A stretch of 64,000 bases of DNA from CAVVJA01 sp963801715 (GTDB lineage Bacteria > Actinomycetota > Actinomycetes > Mycobacteriales > Jatrophihabitantaceae). Below, one piece after another: positions 52,286 through 61,043 of this stretch. Numbering within the stretch: the stretch's first letter is position 1; each line of letters begins with the position of its first letter. A program made the position numbers and the translations under genes. The notes under the pieces were generated by a model. It did no database searches. It saw nothing but the letters and a program-made list of their open reading frames with translations, and was not told the DNA's origin. The DNA lies in assembly GCA_963801715.1 (NCBI GenBank), contig CAWDGB010000008.1, positions 1-64,000 of the forward strand, written 5' to 3'.

Positions 52286-52301
52286 CTCGTGAAAGAATTC
52301 A
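52286..52301 (+). promoter_or_regulatory. Candidate CRP-type site upstream of whiB1
   Basis: CGTGA-N6-TCACA, one mismatch from the CRP consensus TGTGA-N6-TCACA, 55 bases before the whiB1 ATG. In M. tuberculosis whiB1 is a direct CRP (Rv3676) target, so conservation is plausible. Confidence 0.5.
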
Positions 52302-52355
52302 CAAGCAGCATGCGTTCATGAAAAATCCCCCAACCCAGTAAGGAGAGATCGACTC

Positions 52356-52607
52356 ATGGATTGGCGTCACCGCGCGATTTGCCGTGACGAGGACCCGGAG
52401 CTGTTTTTTCCCATCGGCAATACCGGGCCCGCGCTACTCCAGATCGAGCAGGCCAAGACCGTGTGCCGGCGCTGCCCAGTCGTTCAGGAGTGCCTCGCGT
52501 GGGCGCTCGAGAGCGGCCAGGACGCCGGCGTCTGGGGCGGACTGTCTGAGGATGAACGTCGTGCATTGAAGCGGCGCAACGCGCGGGCCCGGGCTCGGCT
52601 GGCCTGA
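52356..52607 (+). CDS. whiB1: WhiB1-type iron-sulfur transcription factor
   Basis: An 83-residue protein with the four cluster ligands Cys9, Cys37, Cys40 and Cys46 (CRRCPVVQEC), the GVWGG turn and a basic C-terminal DNA-binding tail (RRALKRRNARARARLA). It holds a nitric-oxide-sensitive [4Fe-4S] cluster and binds sigma region 4 in characterised species. AAGGAG precedes ATG. The 264-base leader region carries a CRP-like site. It is convergent with pdtaS. Confidence 0.95.
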   Translation: MDWRHRAICRDEDPELFFPIGNTGPALLQIEQAKTVCRRCPVVQECLAWALESGQDAGVWGGLSEDERRALKRRNARARARLA

Positions 52608-52665
52608 TCGGCCGGACTCCAGAGCTGCTCGCCCTCCGCTGGTCACTCACCAAGCGACCTAAGGC

Positions 52666-54195
52666 TTAACCAACTGGTTGAGCGTTGCGGCGGGCGAGCT
52701 GCATGGAGACCACGGCTCGGGTACCGGATGCACCATCCGGTCGCGATTGCAACTGCAGTCCGCCACCAAGCTCGGCGGTCACCAGGCTTCGCACGATCTG
52801 CAGGCCAAGCCGGTCGCTCGTTTCCGCGGCGAATCCAGGGGGCAACCCGGTTCCGTCGTCGGTGACGACAACCGACAGGTACCTCGAACCCCGCTCGGCG
52901 GACACCTCGACGTGGCCGGCGTCACCGGGCGTAAAGGCGTGCTCGACGGCGTTCTGCACCAGCTCGGTGAGTACCAGGACAAGTGCGGTCGCCGCCTCCG
53001 CGGGGATCTCGCCGAACGTGCCCGTCCGCCGCAACTCGACGCGGCCGGTCGACCCCATGACATCCGCGAGCATCTCGAGGAGTCGGTCGACGATGTCGTC
53101 GAACGCGACCTCCTCATCGATGGAAACCGAGAGGGTCTCGTGGACGAGCGCAATCGACGTCACCCGCCGCATGGATTCCTCCAGCGCCACCCGCGCTTCG
53201 GGCACGCTCACCCGTCGGGCCTGCAGCCGAAGCAAGGCGGCGACCGTCTGGAGATTGTTCTTGACCCTGTGGTGAATCTCACGGATCGTCGCATCCTTGC
53301 TCAGCAGGGCGCGATCACGACGTCGCACTTCGGTGACGTCCTGGACCAGCACGAGAGCGCCCAGCGCCTCCCCGCGGGGGCAGAGCGGCAACGCGCGAAA
53401 TGCCACGCTCGCACCCGCGCCGTCGAGTTCCAGCAACGTCGACCGACCCCCGGACATGACGGCGTCGAGCGCCGATCCGAGAGCGGCCCCGTCGAACGAC
53501 TCGGCCTCGGGTTCGGGCGCCGTTGTCAGGCTGTCGATCGGCTCGCCCAGGACGTTGCCGGCAACGCCAAGGCGCCGGAACGCGGACAGCGCGTTCGGAC
53601 TGGCGTAGGTGATCGTCCCGTCGACCCCGACGCGCATGACCCCGTCGCCGACTCGCGGGCCGTCGGCATCCTCTCCGTCGGACTCGGGGCCCGGAAAGCT
53701 ACCCTCCGCCACCATCGCCGAGAGGTCGGCGGCGCTTTGCAGGTAAACCAACTCCAGTTGGCTGGGGCTGCGGACGCTCGCCAGGTTGCTGTCGCGTCCA
53801 AGAACGGCGACGACGATCCCGTCGACGCGGATCGGTATTGCCTCGCGACGGATCGGTAGGTCGCCGTCCCAGTACGCCTCGCCCTCGCGGTAAATGCGTG
53901 CCTCCTCCAGTGCGACGCGCAACGGCGCCGCGCGGTGTCCGTAGAGCAGGCTGCCGACCTGGTCGAAGAGGTAGGCCGTCGGCCCCGTCGTCGGACGGCA
54001 TTGAGCAGCGCATAGGAACGTGACGTCCCCATCGCTGCTTGCGTCGACCGGTACCCACAGCAGCAAATCCGAGAAGGCCAGATCCGCGAGGAGCTGCCAT
54101 TCCACGACGAGCCGCTGGACGTGAGCGATCTGGGCCTCGTTCAGGGAGGTGCGGGCGGCGAGCAAATCCGAGAGGGCCGACACGCTCCCGAGCAT
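52666..54195 (-). CDS. pdtaS: Sensor histidine kinase PdtaS (HisKA_2/HWE-like)
   Basis: A 509-residue cytosolic kinase. A GAF_PdtaS domain (about 1-150), a PAS domain (about 185-290) and the HisKA_2 phospho-acceptor block EIHHRVKNNLQTVAALLRLQ (His of HHR) are followed by a HATPase_c domain (LTELVQNAVEHAF N-box, VTDDGTGLPPGF). In mycobacteria PdtaS phosphorylates PdtaR, an ANTAR RNA-binding antiterminator; pdtaR is not in the window. It is convergent with whiB1 and upstream of the sigma/anti-sigma pair. Confidence 0.93.
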   Translation of the reverse strand: MLGSVSALSDLLAARTSLNEAQIAHVQRLVVEWQLLADLAFSDLLLWVPVDASSDGDVTFLCAAQCRPTTGPTAYLFDQVGSLLYGHRAAPLRVALEEARIYREGEAYWDGDLPIRREAIPIRVDGIVVAVLGRDSNLASVRSPSQLELVYLQSAADLSAMVAEGSFPGPESDGEDADGPRVGDGVMRVGVDGTITYASPNALSAFRRLGVAGNVLGEPIDSLTTAPEPEAESFDGAALGSALDAVMSGGRSTLLELDGAGASVAFRALPLCPRGEALGALVLVQDVTEVRRRDRALLSKDATIREIHHRVKNNLQTVAALLRLQARRVSVPEARVALEESMRRVTSIALVHETLSVSIDEEVAFDDIVDRLLEMLADVMGSTGRVELRRTGTFGEIPAEAATALVLVLTELVQNAVEHAFTPGDAGHVEVSAERGSRYLSVVVTDDGTGLPPGFAAETSDRLGLQIVRSLVTAELGGGLQLQSRPDGASGTRAVVSMQLARRNAQPVG

Positions 54196-54291
54196 GTCAC
54201 GACGTGTCTAGTGTCGCGCGAGGCTAGCGGTAGATCCGGGGCGCAGCCTTCGGGCGCGCGCGTGAAGCTCGCGGACAGGGCAGGGGCGTTG

Positions 54292-54579
54292 CTATTCGGC
54301 GCGATATTCGAGGTAGGACGTCTCCACCGTCACCTCGGTGAGGCGCACTCGGATCCGTTCGCGCAACGTCGCGGGCGCGACGTCACCACCACAACACCGG
54401 GCTATCAGCGCCTTCAGGTCCTGTTCCAACCCGAACTCCCGCAGGCATGGTCCGCAGCCGTCCAAGTGCTGCCGGATACGGTGGCGCGCCTCCTGGTCCG
54501 TCTCGTCATCCAGATATAGATAAACATCACGTAGCACGTCGTCACAGTCGATGCCGCCCGGCCCGAATCCCATGACCAT
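54292..54579 (-). CDS. rsrA: Zinc-containing redox anti-sigma factor (RsrA/RshA)
   Basis: A 95-residue ZAS-family anti-sigma factor with His38-x3-Cys42-x2-Cys45 (QHLDGCGPC), the redox partner Cys12 and a CC pair at 62-63. These are the positions that form the zinc site and disulfide in Streptomyces RsrA. It holds the SigR/SigH factor inactive until oxidised. Its ATG overlaps the sigma stop (TGATG), giving coupled synthesis. Confidence 0.92.
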   Translation of the reverse strand: MVMGFGPGGIDCDDVLRDVYLYLDDETDQEARHRIRQHLDGCGPCLREFGLEQDLKALIARCCGGDVAPATLRERIRVRLTEVTVETSYLEYRAE

Positions 54580-55172
54580 CAGGACTCACCGCCGGCCGAC
54601 GCTCCGATGAGGCCTCGATCGCGGGCATAGTCGGCGAGCAAACCCTGCAGCTGACGGCGACCGCGATGCAGCCGGGACATCACCGTCCCGATCGGCGTAC
54701 CCATGATCTCGGCGATCTCCTTGTACGAAAATCCCTCGACGTCAGCGAGATATACGGCCAGCCGGAAGTCTTCCGGGAGTGACTGCAGCGCGTTCTTCAC
54801 GTCGTTGTCAGGCAGGTGATCCAGCGCTTCCATCTCCGCCGATCGCAATCCGCTCGAGGTGTGCGACTCGGCGCGCGCCAACTGCCAGTCCTCGACGGTG
54901 TCCGAATTCGATTCCTGCGGCTGCCGTTGCTTCTTGCGATAGTTGTTGATGAATGTGTTGGTGAGGATGCGGTATAGCCACGCCTTGAGGTTGGTGCCCT
55001 CGGTAAATTGGTGGAACGCGGCGAAGGCCTTGACGTATGTCTCTTGCACGAGATCCTCGGCATCGGTCGGATTCCGCGTCATCCGCATGGCCGCTGCATA
55101 CAGCTGATCGAGGAACGGCAGGGCGTCGCGTTCGAAACGCGCTCGTCGCTGTTCGACCGTCTCCTCAGGCAC
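54579..55172 (-). CDS. sigR: ECF sigma factor SigR/SigH (thiol-oxidative stress)
   Basis: A 197-residue sigma factor. Region 2 (ERDALPFLDQLYAAAMRMTR, DAEDLVQETYVKAFAAFHQF, KAWLYRILTNTFINNYRKKQ) and region 4 (LPEDFRLAVYLADVEGFSYK, IMGTPIGTVMSRLHRGRRQL) are near-identical to Streptomyces SigR. GTG 55172 has a strong AGAGGAGA ahead. An in-frame GTG at 55313 with AAGGA would make a 47-residue longer isoform, as described for SigR-prime in S. coelicolor. A GGGAAT element at 55393-55398 may belong to an autoregulated promoter. Confidence 0.92.
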   Translation of the reverse strand: MPEETVEQRRARFERDALPFLDQLYAAAMRMTRNPTDAEDLVQETYVKAFAAFHQFTEGTNLKAWLYRILTNTFINNYRKKQRQPQESNSDTVEDWQLARAESHTSSGLRSAEMEALDHLPDNDVKNALQSLPEDFRLAVYLADVEGFSYKEIAEIMGTPIGTVMSRLHRGRRQLQGLLADYARDRGLIGASAGGES

Positions 55173-55370
55173 CGCGCTCTCCTCTCGAGCCGGAGCCTTT
55201 CCGCCTCGCTCTGGCCAGGATACGGCGGCCGGATCTAGCCTGACGGACCGGACGGTGATCGACTCCTCGGGCCACGACAGCCCCAGGCTCATCGGCGTCA
55301 ACACCGCGTTCACTCGTTCGTCCTTCCGTTGCTGGTTGCTCGTGCGGCTCGGGTCAGGCCACTGTGTGGG

Positions 55371-55398
55371 AAAGGCGGGACTCGGCTCGCGCATTCCC
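55371..55398 (-). promoter_or_regulatory. Candidate SigR-type autoregulatory promoter
   Basis: On the minus strand GGGAAT (55398-55393), then 18 bases, then CTTT (55374-55371); the SigR consensus is GGAAT-N18/19-GTT. It would start a transcript about 50 bases before the upstream GTG of the sigma gene. Confidence 0.35.
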
Positions 55399-55603
55399 GC
55401 CGTGTTTCGAGGATCGGCCACGCCTAGCCCAGCGAAAGCGTCCCGTCCCGCCCCGCTACAGGTCGCGTCCCGCGCACAAATGGGACAGCTGATCACTGCC
55501 GCACATCCCGCCACCCCCACCAGCACCAAGGACGCGCAGGAAGCGACGCGATTGGCGCGCGGTCAGCGCGACCGACGCGTGAGCAACGACATAGGTTGGC
55601 TGC

Positions 55604-56077
55604 GTGGCCACCGCGACGCGAGCAACCGCACTGCTCGTGCGCAACCGGGTGACCCACACCATCCACGCCTATCCGCACGACCCCGGCGCCGAGGGCTACG
55701 GCGAAGAGGCGGCCCAGGCGCTGGGCGTGCCCGAGGAGCGACTGTTCAAGACGCTCGTTGCCGCTGTCGACGCCAAACTCGTGTGCGCTGTCGTCCCGGT
55801 CTCCGGCCGGTTGAGCCTCAAGGCGCTGGCCGCCGCCGTCGGCGGAAAGCGGGCGGATATGGCCGATCCGGCGGCAGCTGCGCGAGCGACCGGCTACGTG
55901 ATCGGCGGCATTTCGCCGCTCGCCCAGCAGACTCGGCTGCCCGTCGTGATCGACTCGACCGCCGAGCAATTCGCGACGGTGTTCGTCTCCGCCGGGAAGC
56001 GCGGGCTGCAGGTGGAGCTCGCGCCCGCTGACCTGGTGAATCTCACATCGGGAAAGGTCGCGCCCATCTCTGCGTGA
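55604..56077 (+). CDS. ybaK: Cys-tRNA(Pro)/Cys-tRNA deacylase YbaK family
   Basis: A 157-residue trans-editing enzyme that clears mischarged Cys-tRNA(Pro). EEAAQALGVPEERLFKTLVA (family Lys), GRLSLKALAAAVGGKRADMA and IGGISPLAQQTRLPVVID are YbaK signatures. The start GTG 55604 lacks an SD, but TAGGTT lies at -10 distance, so the message is probably leaderless. It is divergent from the sigR gene. Confidence 0.92.
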   Translation: MATATRATALLVRNRVTHTIHAYPHDPGAEGYGEEAAQALGVPEERLFKTLVAAVDAKLVCAVVPVSGRLSLKALAAAVGGKRADMADPAAAARATGYVIGGISPLAQQTRLPVVIDSTAEQFATVFVSAGKRGLQVELAPADLVNLTSGKVAPISA

Positions 56078-56101
56078 GCTGTTCCGACGCCGGCCTCCTT
56101 C

Positions 56102-56740
56102 CTACCCAACCAGCGTCGTGAGAAACGCCGTCACCGCCAGGCGGATCGGCTCGGCCGCGCCGCGCAGCGAGTGATCTCCCGCCACGACCACGATGCGACG
56201 TCCGCCGGCAGGTGGCGGCATGCCGAACGGGTCCCGGTCGCCCTGCACGACAAGCACCGGGACCGTCGGCTCGGCCAGCTCGTCCACCCGGCTCCGTTCG
56301 GGATGGCCCGGCGGATGCAGCGGGAAGGCTAACGCGAGGACACCGGCCGCATGTCCGGCCGACGCGGTGCGGCACGCCACCCGAGCTCCACTGGATCGTC
56401 CTCCGAACACCACGGGCAGGAGTCCGAGACCGCGGCCCGACCGCACCTTCGTGACTACGGGTAGCCACGCGCCATCGAGGACCGGACCGGCCGGTGGCGA
56501 CCGGCGACCGGCGACGCGATACGGCTGGGTGACTCGCGCGACCGCCCATTCGGCCTCGAGAGCGGCCCGCCGCGCGGCGAGCAGGTCAGCTGCCTCGACC
56601 CCACCGCCCGCACCGTGTCCCAGGATGAGCAGGCCGGCCGGCCTCCCAGACGGCCGGTCCATGTCGGCCCATGCCACACCGCGGGGCGTGGTGACCTCGA
56701 TTCGACGGGTAGCGCTGCGCCGGGCCGGACGAGCCATCAA
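56102..56740 (-). CDS. Alpha/beta hydrolase, dienelactone-hydrolase-like
   Basis: A 212-residue small hydrolase: LLILGHGAGGGVEAADLLAA oxyanion region, nucleophile elbow GGRSSGARVA (G-x-S-x-G), acid in VVQGDRDPFG and His in VAGDHSLRG. Substrate unknown. The short size and the GHGAGG motif match the KANL3/Tex30-like and dienelactone-like group found near sigH in actinobacteria. Confidence 0.88.
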   Translation of the reverse strand: MMARPARRSATRRIEVTTPRGVAWADMDRPSGRPAGLLILGHGAGGGVEAADLLAARRAALEAEWAVARVTQPYRVAGRRSPPAGPVLDGAWLPVVTKVRSGRGLGLLPVVFGGRSSGARVACRTASAGHAAGVLALAFPLHPPGHPERSRVDELAEPTVPVLVVQGDRDPFGMPPPAGGRRIVVVAGDHSLRGAAEPIRLAVTAFLTTLVG

Positions 56741-56776
56741 TCGCTCCGATCACCGACTGACCCAGTCGCCACCAAG

Positions 56777-57697
56777 TCACCCTTTCACGTACGACCGCTT
56801 CTCGGCGACGAGGCCATCGCGGACCTGATAAACGTCGATCCCGCGCACATGGCCGCCAGCCCAGCGATACCGCCAGCCTGCGACGACCCGGTCGCCGCAG
56901 GCGATCAGCTCTTCGGTTTCGAAGACGGCGCTCGGCGCGGCCTCGAAGAACTCCGTCCAGGCCGCCCGCACCGCTGCCTGGCCGACGTAGCGGGCACCGT
57001 CTGGCGGTGCGGTGGATTCGAAGACGCAGTCATCCGTCATGGCCGCCATCACGGCGTCGACGTCGTGCCGCCCGAACGCGGCATCGAACCGCGCGACCGC
57101 GGCGAGAGTCGTGCATCGCCGTGCGTCGCGGCCGAACTCGGCGAGCAGCCGCTGCTGCGGGTCGTCACCGGCAGCGACGGCAATGGGTTCGGCAACGGCG
57201 CCGATGTCGCGATAGCTCGCGGCCCAAGCGTCGAACCAGCCGGCGACCGCCTCTACCAGGTCCGAGTCGAGCCGGTCGGGAGCGCCGATGGTGACGGCCA
57301 GATCCCAGGAGTGGACGAGGTAGTCGGCCGTTAGCTGGCGCAGGTACTCCTCCGCCGGGGTGTCCCCGAAGGACAGGTGCACGATGCGTTCTTCGGATTT
57401 CGCGCGGTCGGCGGCGTCGACCGCCTCGTCGTAGGCGGCCGCCCAGGCGGCGCGCGGGTCCGAGCCCAGCAAGTCGCCGTCGAACCTGTCACCCACCTGC
57501 GCGATCGTCTGCCCCGCGAGCAGCGGGGCGGTCCAACGGGCCTCCCCGACGAGGTGGTTGACCAATGCGCGTGCGTCCCATTCCGCGCACGGCGTCGGCA
57601 GTGCCCACTGATCGTCGCGGACCTGGCGCACGGTGGCATCGAACAGGGCCGCGGCGCCCGCATGCAGCTGGGTTGCAGCCGTCATGGCGGCGGTCAT
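56777..57697 (-). CDS. DinB/MDMPI (TIGR03086) domain fused to a SnoaL-like domain
   Basis: A 306-residue fusion. Residues 1 to about 195 form a mycothiol-dependent maleylpyruvate isomerase-like four-helix domain (LPTPCAEWDARALVNHLVGE, later LTADYLVHSWDLAVTIG with metal-binding His residues). Residues about 200-306 form a SnoaL/NTF2-like barrel (FDAAFGRHDVDAVMAAMTDD, YVGQAAVRAAWTEFF, GIDVYQVRDGLVAEKRSYV). It may be a mycothiol S-transferase or isomerase with a ligand-binding partner domain; the reaction is unknown. Confidence 0.85.
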   Translation of the reverse strand: MTAAMTAATQLHAGAAALFDATVRQVRDDQWALPTPCAEWDARALVNHLVGEARWTAPLLAGQTIAQVGDRFDGDLLGSDPRAAWAAAYDEAVDAADRAKSEERIVHLSFGDTPAEEYLRQLTADYLVHSWDLAVTIGAPDRLDSDLVEAVAGWFDAWAASYRDIGAVAEPIAVAAGDDPQQRLLAEFGRDARRCTTLAAVARFDAAFGRHDVDAVMAAMTDDCVFESTAPPDGARYVGQAAVRAAWTEFFEAAPSAVFETEELIACGDRVVAGWRYRWAGGHVRGIDVYQVRDGLVAEKRSYVKG

Positions 57698-57816
57698 TTC
57701 GCATACTCGCTGGCGCCGACATCGCGTTGTTCGGTCCTCATGGTGTCCCCTCCGGATCGGATGTGGATGTCGCCTGCTCTGGCACGGCGAACGCGGTTCA
57801 CCCGGTCCGCCGGCAT

Positions 57817-58593
57817 TTATGACCGGGCGCGTCTGACTTGGGCATCGTCGAGTTGCAGCGGCAGCACGTCGTCCGGCTGCTCGTCAAGTGGCTCGATCAG
57901 TTCCGGCCCGTTGTTCTTGACATTGCCGACCGCCTTCGGCACCTGCCGCGGCTCGAGATGTGGCTCAGGGATGGCCGCAAGTAGCTGCTCGGCTATCCGC
58001 GGGTCGTCGGCGCTGCAATCGAGCCACGACTCCTGCAGGTCGGGTGGGACGAGCACCGGGCAACGATCATGGATCTCGCCGACGATGTCGGTGGCGGGGC
58101 GAGTGATGATCGAGCACGTCCAGACCCATCGTCGCGGATCATCCTCGGGCAGCGAGTCGTCGCGCCAGATCTCGTAGAGGCCGGCCATGGCAAGCAGTTG
58201 ATCACCCGGCGCATGGAGGAAATACGGGATGGTGCGGCCGCCGTCGTGTTGCCACTCGTAGTACCCGAGGGCCGGGGCCAGGCACCGTCTCCGAGCGGCG
58301 GCCGCCTTGAAGGCCATCTTCGTCGTGACGGTCTCGCTACGAGCATTGATCATCTTCGCGCCGCCGGCACGGGACTTGGACCAGCTGGGCAGCAAACCCC
58401 AATCCACGGTGCGTAGCTGCCTGACGGCTGGCGCCGCGCGGTCGTGGGTGGGGTGCCGTTTGACGACGATGCGGACCGGATCGGTCGGGGCGACGTTCCA
58501 GGATGGCGGAAGGTCCTCGCCGAGCGACTCCTCGACGTCGAACTCTTCAGCCAGGTCCGCGGTCGAGGCGACGTTGACGTAGCGACCACACAT
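57817..58593 (-). CDS. SRAP family abasic-site processing protein (YedK/HMCES)
   Basis: A 258-residue protein that crosslinks to abasic sites in single-stranded DNA. Catalytic Cys2 (after Met removal) is in MCGRYVN, the conserved Asn in NARSET, Glu in GYYEW and His in IHDRCPV. ATG 58593 is required by the Cys2 chemistry; longer in-frame starts are wrong. It is divergent from aroA with 74 bases between. Confidence 0.93.
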   Translation of the reverse strand: MCGRYVNVASTADLAEEFDVEESLGEDLPPSWNVAPTDPVRIVVKRHPTHDRAAPAVRQLRTVDWGLLPSWSKSRAGGAKMINARSETVTTKMAFKAAAARRRCLAPALGYYEWQHDGGRTIPYFLHAPGDQLLAMAGLYEIWRDDSLPEDDPRRWVWTCSIITRPATDIVGEIHDRCPVLVPPDLQESWLDCSADDPRIAEQLLAAIPEPHLEPRQVPKAVGNVKNNGPELIEPLDEQPDDVLPLQLDDAQVRRARS

Positions 58594-58667
58594 GCTCACC
58601 AGTGTGCCCCGCACTGCGATGGGGTGTGACCGTGCCGCGGCCGGTGCGATTCCGGCAGACTGGGCTC

Positions 58668-59957
58668 GTGCGATCCGAGCCTGTTCATGCGCCGACGCCG
58701 TGGAATGCGCCGCGAGCGGTCGGACCGGTGCGGGGCCGAATCGCGTTGCCCGGATCAAAGTCGATCACCAACCGGGCGCTGGTGCTGGCTGCTCTCGCCG
58801 ATGGCGAATCCGTCATCCGTCGCCCGCTCCGGGCGCGTGATACCGAGCTCATGGTCGACGCGCTCCGGGCCCTTGGCGTCCACGTAGCAGACGAAGACGA
58901 CGATTGGCGGGTGGAACCGGCACCGCTACACGGTGCCGTCGTCGCCACCGGACTCGCCGGAACTGTGATGCGCTTCGTTCCGGCGCTGGCCGGGCTGGCG
59001 CGCGGACCGGTGACCTTCGACGGCGATGAACGAGCGCGGGAACGGCCGATGTGGGCGCTCATCGACGGGTTGCGTCAGGCCGGCGTCGTCGTCGAGGACG
59101 TCGGCCGAGAGCGGCTGCCCTTCACGGTCCGCGGTAATGGCGCGGTTGCCGGCGGGATGGTGCAAGTCGACGCTTCCGCGTCCTCGCAGTTCATCTCCGG
59201 CCTCCTCCTTGCCGGCGCGCGCTACGACAAAGGGCTGGAGCTGCTCCATACCGGTCGAGATCCCGTCCCGTCCCAGCCACATCTGGACATGACCATGGAC
59301 ATGCTGCGCTGCGCGGGGGTAGAAGTCTCGCGGCCGTCGGCGACGTCCTGGCACGTCGCTCCCGGTCCGATACGAGCCGGCACACTGACGGTGGAGCCGG
59401 ATCTCTCCAATGCGGCGCCGTTCCTCGCCGCCGCGGTCGTCACCGGTGGGGCCGTGACCGTTCCCGGCTGGCCCCGGCGGACCACCCAACCGGGTGACGG
59501 CCTACCGGACCTGCTGTCCCGCATGGGGGCGCGTGTCGAACGGGACGCCGATGCCGTCACCGTCGCGGGGACCGGATCGATCAGCGGTCTGGATGTCGAC
59601 CTGCGCAACGTCACGGAGCTTGCCACGGTGATCGCCGCAGTAGCCGCCGTCGCCGATGGCCCATCGCGGCTGCGGGGCCTGGCGCACACTCGCGGCCATG
59701 AGACCGACCGCATCGTCGCACTCGGCACAGAGCTGCGCCGGCTCGGCGGGTCGGTCACCGAACTCGACGACGGCCTGGCCATCACCCCACGTCCACTGCG
59801 CGGCGCGGTCTGGCACGCGTACGGAGACCATCGAATGGCGACCGCGGGCGCGGTGCTCGGCCTGCTCGTCGACGGCGTTCGAGTCGACGACATCTCGGTG
59901 ACGAGTAAGACGCTGCCCGACTTCCCCGCCTTGTGGTCCGGGTTGATCGCCCGCTAG
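58668..59957 (+). CDS. aroA: 3-phosphoshikimate 1-carboxyvinyltransferase (EPSP synthase)
   Basis: A 429-residue shikimate-pathway enzyme joining PEP to shikimate-3-phosphate. Lys31 lies in LPGSKSITNRALVLAALADG, followed by GLAGTVMRFVPALAG (the GNAGT-type loop, here GLAGT), DGDERARERPM, SASSQFISGLLLAG, EPDLSNAAPFLAAA and YGDHRMATAGAVLGLL. The start is taken as GTG 58668, which fits the family N-terminus and lacks an SD (probably leaderless). rsgA follows after 10 bases. Confidence 0.95.
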   Translation: MRSEPVHAPTPWNAPRAVGPVRGRIALPGSKSITNRALVLAALADGESVIRRPLRARDTELMVDALRALGVHVADEDDDWRVEPAPLHGAVVATGLAGTVMRFVPALAGLARGPVTFDGDERARERPMWALIDGLRQAGVVVEDVGRERLPFTVRGNGAVAGGMVQVDASASSQFISGLLLAGARYDKGLELLHTGRDPVPSQPHLDMTMDMLRCAGVEVSRPSATSWHVAPGPIRAGTLTVEPDLSNAAPFLAAAVVTGGAVTVPGWPRRTTQPGDGLPDLLSRMGARVERDADAVTVAGTGSISGLDVDLRNVTELATVIAAVAAVADGPSRLRGLAHTRGHETDRIVALGTELRRLGGSVTELDDGLAITPRPLRGAVWHAYGDHRMATAGAVLGLLVDGVRVDDISVTSKTLPDFPALWSGLIAR

Positions 59958-59967
59958 GCGCCCAGGA

Positions 59968-60984
59968 ATGACGGGGCCGACCGGGCGGCGCAGCGACCAC
60001 AGAGACCTCGACGAGGACGACGTCCGGATCCGCCCCGGGCGGGGCAGCCGACCGCGGTCGAAGCAGCGCCCCGCTCACGACGACGCTGTCACCGGCATGG
60101 TCGTCACGGTCGATCGCGGGCGGTACACGGTCCTGATGGGCGCGCCGGACGACCCCGGCGCACGGGTGATCGCGATGCGGGCGCGCGAGCTCGGCCGCCG
60201 AGGTATCGCGGTCGGCGACCAAGTGAGCGTGATCGGGGATCTGTCCGGCGCGCCCGATACGTTGGCACGCATCGTGCGCATTGCGGAGCGGGAGACAGTG
60301 CTCCGCCGGACGGCGGATGACACCGATCCGGTCGAGCGGGTGATCGTCGCCAACGCCGATCAGCTGGCCATCGTGGCCTCGCTGGCCGACCCGCCTCCTC
60401 GCTACGGGCTGATCGACCGGTGTCTCGTCGCCGCCCTCACCGAAGGCATGGAGCCCTTGCTGTGCCTCACCAAGTCCGACCTTGCTCCGCCCGACGAGGC
60501 CCTCGCCCGCTACGCCGAGCTCGATCTACCGTCCGTCGTGACCGGCCTCGGCAGCGACCTTGGCGATCTGCGGGCTGCGCTCGCCGGACAGGTCTCGGTA
60601 CTCGTCGGGCACTCCGGAGTGGGCAAGTCAACGCTGATCAATGCCCTGGTGCCGGACGCCCGACGCGAGATCGGCGCCGTGAGCGCGATTGGCAAAGGGC
60701 GACACACCTCCAGCTCGGCAATCGCGCTGCCCCTTCCCGAAGGCGGCTGGGTCATCGACACCCCGGGAGTGCGCTCGTTCGGGCTTGCCCATGTCGGCCC
60801 GGACGATCTGCTCTGGGCGTTCCCCGACCTCGAGGACGGAGCCACGCAGTGTCCGCCGGGCTGCGAGCATGCGTCCGCCAAGGACGGATGCACCCTCGAC
60901 GCCTGGGTCGCAGCCGGGCACTCGAGTCTTGAGCGTCTCGCGGCCTTCCGCCGGCTGCTGGCCAGCCGGACGGCCGGCAGCTGA
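59968..60984 (+). CDS. rsgA: Ribosome small-subunit-dependent GTPase A
   Basis: A 338-residue circularly permuted GTPase that matures the 30S subunit. An OB-fold N-terminus is followed by G4 (LTKSD), then G1 (GHSGVGKSTLINALVP), G2 (GKGRHTSSS) and G3 (IDTPGVRSFG). The C-terminal zinc cluster is C-P-P-G-C-E-H with a later Cys. It is transcribed with aroA, as in other actinobacteria. Confidence 0.95.
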   Translation: MTGPTGRRSDHRDLDEDDVRIRPGRGSRPRSKQRPAHDDAVTGMVVTVDRGRYTVLMGAPDDPGARVIAMRARELGRRGIAVGDQVSVIGDLSGAPDTLARIVRIAERETVLRRTADDTDPVERVIVANADQLAIVASLADPPPRYGLIDRCLVAALTEGMEPLLCLTKSDLAPPDEALARYAELDLPSVVTGLGSDLGDLRAALAGQVSVLVGHSGVGKSTLINALVPDARREIGAVSAIGKGRHTSSSAIALPLPEGGWVIDTPGVRSFGLAHVGPDDLLWAFPDLEDGATQCPPGCEHASAKDGCTLDAWVAAGHSSLERLAAFRRLLASRTAGS

Positions 60985-61043
60985 CGATCGCGCAATGCCG
61001 GCAACCCATCAGCGCCCGTCAGGGCACCGTCGATGGCGCCGGG

